A DNA stretch of 64,000 nt. It comes from Candidatus Tepidiaquacellales bacterium UBA2330. GTDB lineage: Bacteria; Bacteroidota; Ignavibacteria; Tepidaquicellales; Tepidaquicellaceae. The notes below the pieces were generated by a model. It saw only the letters and a program-made list of their open reading frames with translations, was not told the origin of the DNA and did not search any database. Of this stretch, positions 1 to 8,737 are shown piece after piece (the stretch's first letter is position 1; every line of letters begins with the position of its first letter). The DNA lies in contig DDUU01000011.1 of NCBI GenBank assembly GCA_002344965.1, positions 139,468-203,467 on the forward strand, read 5' to 3'. The position numbers and the translations under genes are program-made.

Positions 1-1358
1 TAGCAGTTTTAAACAAATCCGAACCTGATAGAATAATAATTGCGAGAAACGGCAGCCCGCTTATGTTCGGACTTGGTAAAGATGAAATTATTGTTTCTTC
101 CGATGCAGCGGCGATTATAACCGTAACTAAGAATGTAATTTATCTTGAAGACGGAGAGATGGCTGTATTAAAGTATGACAGTTTTCAGATCAAGACAATT
201 ACTGATGAAGATATTTTCAGGGAAGTGCAAAGGATTGACTATGATATAGAAGAGATTGAAAAAGGCGGATTCGAACATTTTATGCTTAAAGAAATTTGCG
301 AACAGCCGGATGCAATTCAGAATACTTACAGAGGCAGAATAAATTTTGAAACAGGAAATGTAAAGCTCGGCGGACTTGAAACTGTCAGGGATAAGATTTT
401 TAATGCAAAGAGAATTATTATTATTGCCTGCGGTACGGCATGGCACGCCGGACTGGTGGGGGAATATCTTTTTGAAGAATACTGCCGCATTCCGACCGAA
501 GTGGAATATGCGTCGGAATTCAGATACAGAAATCCTATAATCAGTAAAGATGACGTTGTGATTGTCATCAGTCAGAGCGGAGAGACAGCAGATACTATGG
601 CTGCGCTGAAAGAAGCAAAGCGTCTCGGCGCAACTACCATAGGTATTGTCAATGCAGTAGGCAGTTCAATTGCAAGGGCAGTTGATGCCGGTACTTATAT
701 TCACGCAGGTCCGGAGATTGGCGTTGCTTCTACAAAAGCTTTTACATGTCAGCTAATGTCGCTTATACTGTTAACTCTAATGATCGGGAAAAATAAGGGA
801 ACAATACCGGATGAAAATCTGAAAGAGATAACTGCTGAGCTGAAAATCATTCCGAATAAGATAAGAGAGATTATTGAAAGAAAGAATGATTTTAAATTTA
901 TAGCTGAAGAATTTAAGGATTCCAGAAATTTTCTGTACCTCGGAAGGGGACTTAACTTTCCTGTAGCTCTTGAAGGAGCTTTAAAGTTAAAGGAAATTTC
1001 TTACATTCATGCTGAAGGTTATCCTGCTGCTGAAATGAAACACGGTCCGATAGCCCTTATTGACGAGAATATGCCTGTGGTTTTCATTGCGCCTAAAGAC
1101 AGTACTTACAGTAAAATAATTACAAACATAGAAGAAATAAAAGCGAGAAAGGGAAAAATTATTACTATTGCAACGCAGGATGATAATGAAATAAATAATT
1201 ATTCAGATTACATTATGAGGGTTCCGAAAACACTGCCGATATTTTCACCAATACTTAACAGCATCCCTCTGCAGTTCCTTTCCTATTATATAGCTACTGC
1301 AAGAGGATGTAACGTGGATCAGCCGAGGAATCTGGCGAAAAGTGTAACAGTTGAATAG
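1..1358 (+). CDS. glmS: Glutamine--fructose-6-phosphate aminotransferase (isomerizing), 5'-truncated by the window edge
   Basis: Makes glucosamine-6-phosphate from fructose-6-phosphate and glutamine, the first step toward UDP-GlcNAc for peptidoglycan and lipid A; cytoplasmic. The reading frame is open from base 3, and about 451 residues are visible of a family length near 600, so the N-terminal glutaminase catalytic Cys lies outside the window. Visible are the end of the glutaminase domain (PDRIIIARNGSPL), the linker RGRINFETG, the first SIS domain (CGTAWHAG, then SQSGETADT and STKAFTCQ), the second SIS domain (LGRGLNFPVALEGALKLKE, EGYPAAEMKHGP) and the canonical C-terminus PRNLAKSVTVE. The family assignment is secure. 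A strong terminator lies about 130 bases downstream. Confidence 0.97.
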   Translation, partial: AVLNKSEPDRIIIARNGSPLMFGLGKDEIIVSSDAAAIITVTKNVIYLEDGEMAVLKYDSFQIKTITDEDIFREVQRIDYDIEEIEKGGFEHFMLKEICEQPDAIQNTYRGRINFETGNVKLGGLETVRDKIFNAKRIIIIACGTAWHAGLVGEYLFEEYCRIPTEVEYASEFRYRNPIISKDDVVIVISQSGETADTMAALKEAKRLGATTIGIVNAVGSSIARAVDAGTYIHAGPEIGVASTKAFTCQLMSLILLTLMIGKNKGTIPDENLKEITAELKIIPNKIREIIERKNDFKFIAEEFKDSRNFLYLGRGLNFPVALEGALKLKEISYIHAEGYPAAEMKHGPIALIDENMPVVFIAPKDSTYSKIITNIEEIKARKGKIITIATQDDNEINNYSDYIMRVPKTLPIFSPILNSIPLQFLSYYIATARGCNVDQPRNLAKSVTVE

Positions 1359-1486
1359 TTAGTAGTTAATAGATAATAGTTAGTATTGTTTTGTTTTATT
1401 TTATAAATGTTACAATATATATTTAGATATTTTGTATAAATAAAATAAAAAGTTTATATCCGTATAAATAAATTTTAAAGATTAAA

Positions 1487-1530
1487 AAACAGGTTCTTTG
1501 GAGAATTATCCAAAGAGCCTGTTTCTTTTT
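1487..1530 (+). terminator. Rho-independent terminator
   Basis: A 16-bp stem (1487-1502 with 1509-1524, one G-T wobble) with a 6-base loop is followed by CTTTTT. It lies 129 bases after glmS, before the first secreted-protein gene. Confidence 0.85.
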
Positions 1531-1570
1531 GTGAATTTAAAATATTAAAAAAGTTCCTGATTACGAAAAT

Positions 1571-1578
1571 TAAATTTG
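1571..1578 (+). promoter_or_regulatory. Possible TAnnTTTG -7 promoter box
   Basis: TAAATTTG matches the Bacteroidota-type -7 consensus TAnnTTTG. It lies about 75 bases before the ATG at 1654 and after the glmS terminator. No clear -33 TTG at the usual spacing is visible, so this is tentative. Confidence 0.35.
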
Positions 1579-1653
1579 AATTTTAAAATCAAAAATACTA
1601 TTTTAAAATATCTTTTTTATAATTCACAAACTAAAACCAAGAAAGGAAATGAA

Positions 1654-4047
1654 ATGAAAAAAAACTTTTCATTTTTGGTTGTTTTTGCTTTTTTAATTTC
1701 TTCAATAATTCTCGGATTTTCACTGAGCGATATCAGTGATAATAAGCCGAATCAGAGGGGATCAAATTACAAAACAACTGATCAGAATGACGGTTCTCCC
1801 GTAACAAAGGATACAGATTACAGAAAAAGAAATCCGTTCGTGGAAACACCCCAATATCAGCCTGCTGACGGAAATCCTAACGGCACTCAAAGCGCATTGT
1901 TTGAGTCCTTTGAAGGCGCAACATTCCCTCCGACAGGTTGGTCAAAATTAAATCCTGACGGCGGAACAGGTTGGAACAGACAGTTAAATCAAACTACTCC
2001 TATACCCGGATGGAACGGCGGTATGATAACAGTACCTGCAGGCGGCGGAAACGCTGTTGCATTTTGTACCTGGACAACCGGCGGCGCAGTGTCAAATGAT
2101 CAGTGGCTAGTAACTCCGCAGCTTACAAATATGCAGTCAAACGAGGTTTTAAATTTTAAATTAAGATACTGGCCTAACAGTTACAGAGACAGTATTGAAG
2201 TTCTTATCTCAACTACAACCCCTACTGTTGCTGCATTTACTACTTTAGTATTCAGAAAAAACTTTTCGGTAGCAACTCTTGATACCGGTTGGTTAAATTA
2301 TTCGTTCCCTATCGGAACCTTGGTGCCAAACGGATCTAATATTTATGTTGCATTCAGAGAAGTAGTAGCTGATAACTTCAATGACGGCGCATCATTCTCG
2401 CTTGATCTTGTTGAAGTAACAACCGGAACAGCAAATGATATTGCTACAATTTCTGTAGACTCTCCTTCAGGAAGCGTTGTATTGCCTTCTTCTACAATTG
2501 CTCCGAAAGCAAGTTTCAGAAATGTCGGTACTGCTGCACAGACAAATGTTCCTGTCAGATATTCTATATCAGGACCGGTAAATTATTTAAGTAACAAAAC
2601 AATTGCAAGCATAGCGCCGGGAGCTACTGTTCAGGTAACTTTTGACAGTACATTCCTTCCGACTGTTGGTTCTTACAATACAACAGTTCATTGTGACCTT
2701 GGAACAGATGTAAACAGAGCAAATGATACTTTAAGAACTACATTCACAGCAATAGATCCTTCATACGGAACTCAAAACGGAATTTCATTTGCAAACAGCT
2801 ATGCAAATTCCGCACCGTCAAAACCAACTTATTGCTGGAAGGATACAACCGGAAGTACAAGTCTTTGTGTAAACAGAGTGAATGTCAGCAGTGCTCCTCT
2901 TACCGGTACTCTTGATGACGGTTACTGGAGAATCGGTAACGCACTTAACGGAAAGAAAATCAGAATGGGCGGAGTCGCATATGATTCATTCTTCGTTGCA
3001 ACAAACGGAATGATAGGATTTGCAAATAATTCAGGCCTTACATCTTTTTCACCTTCTTTAGTTTCTACTATAAGACCTGCGATTTACCCATTATGGCAGG
3101 ATTTTGATTTCAGACCTCCTACGACAGGCGGACTTGGATCCACAAGAATCAGTTATAAAGTAATCAGCGATTTCCAGCTTGTTGTAACTTATGACAGAGC
3201 TCAGGAATGGAATTCAGGTATAGCTGATACTAACGATCATGTCAGCTTCCAGGTAGTAATAGAGTTATTACAGTCTACTTCTACTGAAAACTCAAGAATG
3301 CTCGTACAAATAGCTGATGGTACAAACGGAAACACAGGAGCAAAATATCTTCAGTATCATGACGCAAACTTACTGAATGCGCATGTTATGGGAGTCCAGA
3401 CTGCTGCAGGCACTGCAGCTTATTACAGAGCTGCTTATCCGCTTTCAATTTATCCGGGACCTTTATTCGGACCTGGTAATTCAAACCTTGCAGTTCAGTA
3501 CGGTAATAATGCAAACATTCTTAATCACGCATGCGGTGTTCTGAATTTTACTCTGACAGCATCAATTGAAGCTATGACTCCATTCTCAGTTGGTGACACG
3601 GTTACTGTATTGCTGAGAAGTACTTCCTCCCCATATGAAATCAAGGACGGAGCCAAAGGATATATGAACGGATCAGGTGTTGCAAATTTAACATTCCAGA
3701 AATCACCTCCCGGATCATATTATGTTTCTGTATATCACAGAAACGCTTTGGAAACATGGAGTGCTGCCGGTGTTAACACATCATCATATAATTTCAAAAC
3801 CGGTCTTGGACAGGCATTTGGAAGCAACATGGTTTTAGTCAGCGGTAATGCCAGTTTCTTCTCAGGTGACGTAAATCAAGACGGTGTTATTGATCTTTCT
3901 GACGGAAGTGATGTTGACAACGACGCCTTTAATTTTGTATCAGGTTATGTAAGAACTGATGTAAACGGAGACGACGTAGTTGACTTAACGGACGCAGCTT
4001 ATGTTGACAATAATGCATTTAATTTTGTCGGCGTAGCAAAACCGTAA
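1654..4047 (+). CDS. Secreted multidomain protein: choice-of-anchor-J-like domain, CARDB-like domain and dockerin-like C-terminus
   Basis: The frame is open from 1576, but the ATG at 1654 gives a clean signal peptide (MKKNFSFLVVFAFLISSIIL) and has a purine-rich AAAGGA just upstream, so I start there (797 aa). Residues about 80-265 look like a choice-of-anchor J/cleaved-adhesin beta-sandwich (FESFEGATFPPTGW, NDQWLVTPQL). About 270-370 resembles a CARDB adhesion domain (NDIATISVDSPSG, ANDTLRTTF). A long unassigned beta-rich region follows. The last 150 or so residues are an Ig-like segment (VTVLLRSTSSPYEIKDGAK) plus two calcium-loop repeats, DVNQDGVIDLSD and DVNGDDVVDLTD, as in type I dockerins. 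There is no NYPNPFNP sorting domain. Inferred role: surface or extracellular adhesin; substrate unknown. Confidence 0.8.
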   Translation: MKKNFSFLVVFAFLISSIILGFSLSDISDNKPNQRGSNYKTTDQNDGSPVTKDTDYRKRNPFVETPQYQPADGNPNGTQSALFESFEGATFPPTGWSKLNPDGGTGWNRQLNQTTPIPGWNGGMITVPAGGGNAVAFCTWTTGGAVSNDQWLVTPQLTNMQSNEVLNFKLRYWPNSYRDSIEVLISTTTPTVAAFTTLVFRKNFSVATLDTGWLNYSFPIGTLVPNGSNIYVAFREVVADNFNDGASFSLDLVEVTTGTANDIATISVDSPSGSVVLPSSTIAPKASFRNVGTAAQTNVPVRYSISGPVNYLSNKTIASIAPGATVQVTFDSTFLPTVGSYNTTVHCDLGTDVNRANDTLRTTFTAIDPSYGTQNGISFANSYANSAPSKPTYCWKDTTGSTSLCVNRVNVSSAPLTGTLDDGYWRIGNALNGKKIRMGGVAYDSFFVATNGMIGFANNSGLTSFSPSLVSTIRPAIYPLWQDFDFRPPTTGGLGSTRISYKVISDFQLVVTYDRAQEWNSGIADTNDHVSFQVVIELLQSTSTENSRMLVQIADGTNGNTGAKYLQYHDANLLNAHVMGVQTAAGTAAYYRAAYPLSIYPGPLFGPGNSNLAVQYGNNANILNHACGVLNFTLTASIEAMTPFSVGDTVTVLLRSTSSPYEIKDGAKGYMNGSGVANLTFQKSPPGSYYVSVYHRNALETWSAAGVNTSSYNFKTGLGQAFGSNMVLVSGNASFFSGDVNQDGVIDLSDGSDVDNDAFNFVSGYVRTDVNGDDVVDLTDAAYVDNNAFNFVGVAKP

Positions 4048-4086
4048 AATAATAATTAGTAATATCAGATTTAATAAAATAGATAT

Positions 4087-4124
4087 AAAGCCGTAGGATA
4101 AACAACCTGCGGCTTTTTTATTTT
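4087..4124 (+). terminator. Rho-independent terminator
   Basis: Stem AAAGCCGTAGG/CCTGCGGCTTT (11 bp, one wobble) followed by a T-rich tract, 40 bases after the preceding stop. The stem sequence is nearly the same as that of the terminator at 5740. Confidence 0.85.
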
Positions 4125-4324
4125 CGATTTACAAATATCAATTTTAGTTTAAATTTTTTTATACTAACAATAAATATTTTTATAATTGTTAGAAATTCGT
4201 TAGATTTTTTTTTAAATTGATACAGATATATTTGTTCAAAATAATTGTCACCGTTATTAATTAATTGTTTCCTGAATATTAAATTTCCCGGTTTAAAAAT
4301 TATTATTAAATATAGAATAGTTAT

Positions 4325-4355
4325 TTGGATTTAATTTGTAATAAATATATATTTG
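4325..4355 (+). promoter_or_regulatory. Bacteroidota-type promoter (TTG, 20-base spacer, TATATTTG)
   Basis: TTG at 4325-4327 and TATATTTG at 4348-4355 are separated by 20 bases, fitting the -33/-7 promoter described for Bacteroidota. Transcription would begin near 4362, about 30 bases before the ATG at 4391. This also argues against using the TTG at 4325 as a start codon. A second -7-like TATATTTG lies at 4227-4234 without a convincing -33. Confidence 0.5.
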
Positions 4356-4390
4356 TAAACAACTTTTCTTTAACTTTAAAAAAATACATC

Positions 4391-5686
4391 ATGAAAAAAT
4401 TACTTTTATTGCTTTGTTTTGTTTTCATTTCATCGGCAAGTTATTCTCAGTTTATAGCTGAGGATTTTGATTATCCTGCCGGTGATTCATTAGGTGCTCA
4501 TGGCTGGGTTTCTTTCAGTGGCGGCGCTACTAACAGACTGTTAGTAACATCGCCGGGTCTGACTTATACTGATTATGTCGGAACAGGCATCGGCAATGCA
4601 ACAACTGTTATTAACTCAGGTCAGGATGCTTATATATCTCTTACTTCTGATCAGTCAAGCGGAAGTGTATATACATCAATGATGGTTAACGTTACAACAG
4701 CAAGAACAGGTGATTACTTTGCAGCTTATCTTCCTTCCACTTCAACGACTTTATTCAACGGAAGACTTTATGTAAGAAACAACGGCAATGGATTTTATTC
4801 ATTCGGTATCAGTAAGACAACAGCAGGTTCAGGCGGAATATTTTACGGAGATTCTGTTTTCTCTACCGGCACAACTTATTTACTTGTGTTGAAATATACA
4901 TTTAATATCGGCTCAACAACGGATGATGAAATTACACTATACGCTTTCAGCGGCGCTGTACCTTCAAGCGAACCGGGAACAGCTTATGTAGGACCAATAA
5001 CAGGTACTGCCACTGATATCGCAAACATCGGAAGATTTGCATTAAGACAGGGGACAGCAGCTTCATCTCCGGATCTTATTGTTGACGGAATTTATACTGA
5101 AGGATCATGGAATAATGCAGTGCTTCCTGTTGAGTTATCTTCATTCACTTCAGTAATAAATAACAGAGATGTTACTTTAAACTGGACAACTGCTTCTGAG
5201 TTAAACAATTCCGGATTTGATATCGAGAGATCTTCCGAATTTAGCTCATGGACAAAGATCGGAAATGTAACAGGTAACGGAACAATTAATACTCCTGTAA
5301 ATTATTCATTCACAGACAGAGGACTTGCAACAGGTAATTACAGTTACAGATTAAAACAAATAGACTTTAACGGAAACTACGAATATTTCAATCTGAGCAG
5401 TGAAGTAAATATCGGAGTTCCGTCAGCTTATAAACTTTCACAGAATTATCCGAATCCGTTTAATCCGGCTACTACTATCAGTTATGACATCCCTGCTGAC
5501 GGTAAAGTAAGTCTGAAATTGTTTGATATGTCAGGAAAAGAAGTTGCAACGCTTGTTAATGAAGTTAAGACAGCAGGTTATTATTCAGTTAATTTTAACG
5601 CTGCAAATCTTTCAAGCGGAATTTATTTTTATGAATTAGCATCAGGTAATTTCTCTTCCGTAAAGAAAATGATGCTCGTTAAATAG
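4391..5686 (+). CDS. T9SS-sorted secreted protein with N-terminal GDSLGAHGW domain
   Basis: Starts at the ATG at 4391, which gives the signal peptide MKKLLLLLCFVFISSASYSQ (431 aa); the upstream in-frame TTG at 4325 lies inside the predicted promoter. Residues about 22-245 form an unassigned beta-rich domain (AEDFDYPAGDSLGAHGW, SPGLTYTDY, IGRFALRQG), also found in the genes at 5943 and 8738. Next is an FN3-like segment (LPVELSSF, NNSGFDIERS, YRLKQIDFNGNYEYF). The last 80 or so residues are a T9SS type A sorting domain (SQNYPNPFNPATTISY, SGIYFYELASG, KKMMLVK). By family knowledge that domain directs outer-membrane export, cleavage and surface attachment. The function of the N-terminal domain is unknown. 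Confidence 0.85.
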   Translation: MKKLLLLLCFVFISSASYSQFIAEDFDYPAGDSLGAHGWVSFSGGATNRLLVTSPGLTYTDYVGTGIGNATTVINSGQDAYISLTSDQSSGSVYTSMMVNVTTARTGDYFAAYLPSTSTTLFNGRLYVRNNGNGFYSFGISKTTAGSGGIFYGDSVFSTGTTYLLVLKYTFNIGSTTDDEITLYAFSGAVPSSEPGTAYVGPITGTATDIANIGRFALRQGTAASSPDLIVDGIYTEGSWNNAVLPVELSSFTSVINNRDVTLNWTTASELNNSGFDIERSSEFSSWTKIGNVTGNGTINTPVNYSFTDRGLATGNYSYRLKQIDFNGNYEYFNLSSEVNIGVPSAYKLSQNYPNPFNPATTISYDIPADGKVSLKLFDMSGKEVATLVNEVKTAGYYSVNFNAANLSSGIYFYELASGNFSSVKKMMLVK

Positions 5687-5739
5687 GCAGTAGTTAAGAG
5701 TTAGTAATTCTACGCTAATAAATTACACATTTAAAATAT

Positions 5740-5772
5740 AAGCCGCAGGCTGAATAAGTCTGCGGCTTTTTG
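5740..5772 (+). terminator. Rho-independent terminator
   Basis: Stem AAGCCGCAG/CTGCGGCTT (9 bp) followed by TTTGTTT, 54 bases after the preceding stop codon. Confidence 0.85.
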
Positions 5773-5868
5773 TTTAATTCTGTTATTGTAAATATTTTAT
5801 GCTTTTTTTAAGATAAAGTGTTACGAAAAATAAAAGAATCTTTTTAACATTTTCATAATATTCATAAA

Positions 5869-5899
5869 TTGATTAAATCAATTGATTTAAGTAAGTTTG
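5869..5899 (+). promoter_or_regulatory. Bacteroidota-type promoter (TTG, 20-base spacer, TAAGTTTG)
   Basis: TTG at 5869-5871 and TAAGTTTG at 5892-5899 are 20 bases apart. Transcription would start near 5906, about 37 bases before the ATG at 5943. Confidence 0.5.
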
Positions 5900-5942
5900 T
5901 AATATTTAAAACATTTCAATTAATAACTAAACCCAACAAGTC

Positions 5943-7235
5943 ATGCAAAAAATCATTTTATTAATTTGCTTTTTATTAATTTCATCAGTTTCTTTTTCAC
6001 AGCTGAGACTCGATGAAAATTTTGACTATCCGGCAGGAGATTCTCTCGGAGCTCACGGATGGACTCATTTTAGCGGAGTTACAAACACATTGTTTGTAAC
6101 ATCTCCCGGATTAACTTATGCAGGTTATCCTTTATCAGGAATTGGAAATGCTGCTACAGTCGGCACAACAGGAAATGACAATTATAAAAATTTTACTTCC
6201 TCTGCAGACTCTTCAAATGCAAATGCGATTTATACGTTTTTCATGGTTAATGTAACAAGCGCGCAAAGACCCGGAGATTATTTCCTCGGATTACTTCCGA
6301 ATAATTCCACTACATTTTATTCAGGCAGAGTTTTTGCAAGAGATATGGGCGGAGTTCTTGAATTCGGTGTCACAAAAGCAGGAGGCGGAGATACAAACAC
6401 AATGGTCTGGGCTTCCGGCTATTCATATAACACAACATACTTAATGGTGTTAAAATATCAGTTCGTGCCCGGAGCAAATAATAACACAGTAAGTCTTTTT
6501 ATATTCAATTCAGGCGTACCTGCAACAGAACCGGCTGTTCCGACCATCGGACCAGCTTTATACAGTTCAGGTGATGCAGCAAATATAGGCAGAGTTGCTT
6601 TAAGACAAAGCGTAGCCACCAGAGCTCCTACTGTAATTGTTGACGGTATCAGTGCAACAACGGCATGGCTTACAACAGTTGTAAATATGAAAATTGCGAT
6701 AGAAGGAATACTGGATGCAACCAGTTCAACGCATGTTGTAAATGATACAGCAACTGTATATTTGAGAAATAATTTTGCTCCTTATTCAATAGTTGATTCA
6801 GCAAAATCAGTAATAAACAGTCAGACGCTTACAGGATTTTTTAACTTCAGAAATGCTTCAACAGGAACATATTATTTTGACGTAAGATACAGAGGACTGC
6901 CGGTATACAGAAATGCAATTCAGACCTGGAGTAAAGCCGGCGGAGAGCTTGTGACGAATAACGACGGAGGCTCGTATGATTTTACAACGTCAAGTGCTCA
7001 GGCATTCGGTAACAATACAATGCTTAAAGGAACTGTATATTGTATCTACAGCGGTGATGTCAGTCAGGACGGAGTTGTTGATCTTTCTGACGGTTCATTA
7101 ATTGACAATGATGCATTTAATTTTGCAAGCGGTTATCTGAACACGGATCTGACCGGTGATGATGTAGTTGATCTTTCAGATGCTTCAATTGCGGAAAATA
7201 ATGCATTTAATTTTGTAAGTGCCATAACTCCGTAA
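5943..7235 (+). CDS. Secreted protein with GDSLGAHGW domain and dockerin-like C-terminus
   Basis: 430 aa with signal peptide MQKIILLICFLLISSVSFSQ. Residues about 22-240 are a paralogue of the N-terminal domain of the genes at 4391 and 8738 (DENFDYPAGDSLGAHGW, SPGLTYAGYPLSGIGNA). This copy lacks the T9SS tail. Residues about 245-430 instead form the Ig-like plus dockerin-like module (TVYLRNNFAPYSIVDSAK, IQTWSKAGGE, DVSQDGVVDLSDGS, DLTGDDVVDLSDAS). That module is shared with the genes at 1654 and 38624 and ends in FNFVSAITP. By analogy with dockerins it may bind calcium and attach to a partner protein; no partner is identified. It has its own promoter and terminator. Confidence 0.85.
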   Translation: MQKIILLICFLLISSVSFSQLRLDENFDYPAGDSLGAHGWTHFSGVTNTLFVTSPGLTYAGYPLSGIGNAATVGTTGNDNYKNFTSSADSSNANAIYTFFMVNVTSAQRPGDYFLGLLPNNSTTFYSGRVFARDMGGVLEFGVTKAGGGDTNTMVWASGYSYNTTYLMVLKYQFVPGANNNTVSLFIFNSGVPATEPAVPTIGPALYSSGDAANIGRVALRQSVATRAPTVIVDGISATTAWLTTVVNMKIAIEGILDATSSTHVVNDTATVYLRNNFAPYSIVDSAKSVINSQTLTGFFNFRNASTGTYYFDVRYRGLPVYRNAIQTWSKAGGELVTNNDGGSYDFTTSSAQAFGNNTMLKGTVYCIYSGDVSQDGVVDLSDGSLIDNDAFNFASGYLNTDLTGDDVVDLSDASIAENNAFNFVSAITP

Positions 7236-7258
7236 TAATTATATAGAATCATTATTTT

Positions 7259-7295
7259 AAAGAGTGGGAATAATTTTATTCTCACTCTTTTTTAA
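7259..7295 (+). terminator. Rho-independent terminator
   Basis: A 15-bp stem (7259-7273 with 7276-7290, one G-T wobble) with a very tight loop is followed by TTTAA, 23 bases after the preceding stop. Confidence 0.85.
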
Positions 7296-7356
7296 TTTAA
7301 AATTCATAAATTTACTGCAGTCCCCGAAAGAAAAATTGTTTTTATAAAATAATTTT

Positions 7357-8499
7357 ATGAAAATTATATTTCGCATAAAAATATTTCTGCTGATTTTTTT
7401 TACAATCGCATCGGGTAAAACATTTGGTGTAAATCCGGAATACAGGCTTACTGCCGGTAATGCTGTTCAGACAGGCAGTAATTCTCTGGAGTTTGATATA
7501 AGTATAATTCATACAAACAGTTCTGTTTCCCAGTTTGAATATGCAGGAGGTCAGTACTTTTTTGATTTTAATTTAAATATCAGTAACGGCGGATCGTTAA
7601 TTTATACAATAATAGATTCCGATCTTCCTGTTTCGCTTCAGCCCAGAAATCCTGTTGTATTTGTATCTGGCGGTGAAATGCAGCTGAGACTTTCGCTTAA
7701 TATTTTCCCTTCGCCCGGTCAGGGTTATATTATCAGTAATCAGCTACCGGGTACCAAAATAGCAAGAATGAAACTGATGACAAATTCCGAAACATTTGAT
7801 GTTCAGTATTTTTCTTTAAGATGGAGAAATGGACCGGTCAATCCGTTTACTAAATTGTTTGCATACGTAAATTCAAAACTTACTGAAATTACAAACCCCG
7901 GTTCACATTTCATTGACTCACTGACAAATCCTTTACCTGTTGAACTTTCTTCTTTCAGCTCAGCTGTTTCAGGTAACAGAGTTACGCTTAACTGGTCTAC
8001 AGTAAGAGAAATGAATAATGCCGGTTTTGAAATTTACAGAAAAGAAAATTCTGATGACAAGTTTAAGAAAATTGCATTTGTTAAAGGTGCAGGTAATTCA
8101 AATGAGATTAAAAACTATTTATATTCCGATTTAAAGCTTCAGCAGGGGATATATTTTTACAGACTGAAACAGATTGATTATAATGGAAATTATGAATTTT
8201 TCAATCTGGAAAATGAAGCGGTAGTATCAGCTCCATTATATAATGAATTAATGCAGAATTATCCCAACCCGTTTAACCCGCAGACTAAAATTGATTATCA
8301 GTTGTCAACTGAGTCATCAGTTAGCATAAAAATTTATGATATTTTAGGAAAAGAAATTTCTATTCTTGTAAATGAATATAAATCTCCGGGATATTATACT
8401 GTATTTTTTGACGGAAGTAATTTACCGGGCGGAGTTTATTATTATCTGATCACAGCCGGCGGATTCAGCGATTCAAGAAGAATGATTATTCTTAAATAA
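7357..8499 (+). CDS. T9SS-sorted secreted protein with an unassigned beta-sandwich domain
   Basis: 380 aa, signal peptide MKIIFRIKIFLLIFFTIASG. Residues about 27-190 are a beta-rich domain (EYRLTAGNAVQTGSNSLEFD, FEYAGGQYFFDFNLNISNGG, PGTKIARMKLMTNSE). Its layout of alternating short strands with a late conserved basic segment is reminiscent of cohesin-fold domains, but this is a visual impression only. An FN3-like segment follows (PLPVELSSFSSAVSGNRVTL, YRLKQIDYNGNYEFF), then a T9SS type A sorting domain (MQNYPNPFNPQTKIDY, GGVYYYLITAGGF, RRMIILK). It is likely exported and surface-attached. It sits directly after the dockerin-tailed gene at 5943. Confidence 0.8.
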   Translation: MKIIFRIKIFLLIFFTIASGKTFGVNPEYRLTAGNAVQTGSNSLEFDISIIHTNSSVSQFEYAGGQYFFDFNLNISNGGSLIYTIIDSDLPVSLQPRNPVVFVSGGEMQLRLSLNIFPSPGQGYIISNQLPGTKIARMKLMTNSETFDVQYFSLRWRNGPVNPFTKLFAYVNSKLTEITNPGSHFIDSLTNPLPVELSSFSSAVSGNRVTLNWSTVREMNNAGFEIYRKENSDDKFKKIAFVKGAGNSNEIKNYLYSDLKLQQGIYFYRLKQIDYNGNYEFFNLENEAVVSAPLYNELMQNYPNPFNPQTKIDYQLSTESSVSIKIYDILGKEISILVNEYKSPGYYTVFFDGSNLPGGVYYYLITAGGFSDSRRMIILK

Positions 8500-8737
8500 C
8501 TTAGCTGAGTGTTAACAAATATTAATAGCGACTATGAAAAAATGAATTGGTAATTTATTTTATTTTCCTTAATATGATAAAAAACAATTTTGTCGTTATG
8601 AGTTTTCTGAAAAAACAGCAGCACTTTCGTTCTTGTATATACTATTCATTACCCAATACTTCTGAATAAATATTAGAAATCAATTCACCATCAAATTATA
8701 AAAAAATATACATTAATTAAAATAAAACTAATTGACA

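Noticed and set aside
168..446. Antisense frame inside glmS
   Set aside because: Shadow of a conserved coding gene; no start signal or protein character.
4325..4390. TTG 4325 as start of the T9SS protein
   Set aside because: It precedes a clean signal peptide at 4391 and lies in the -33 element of the predicted promoter.
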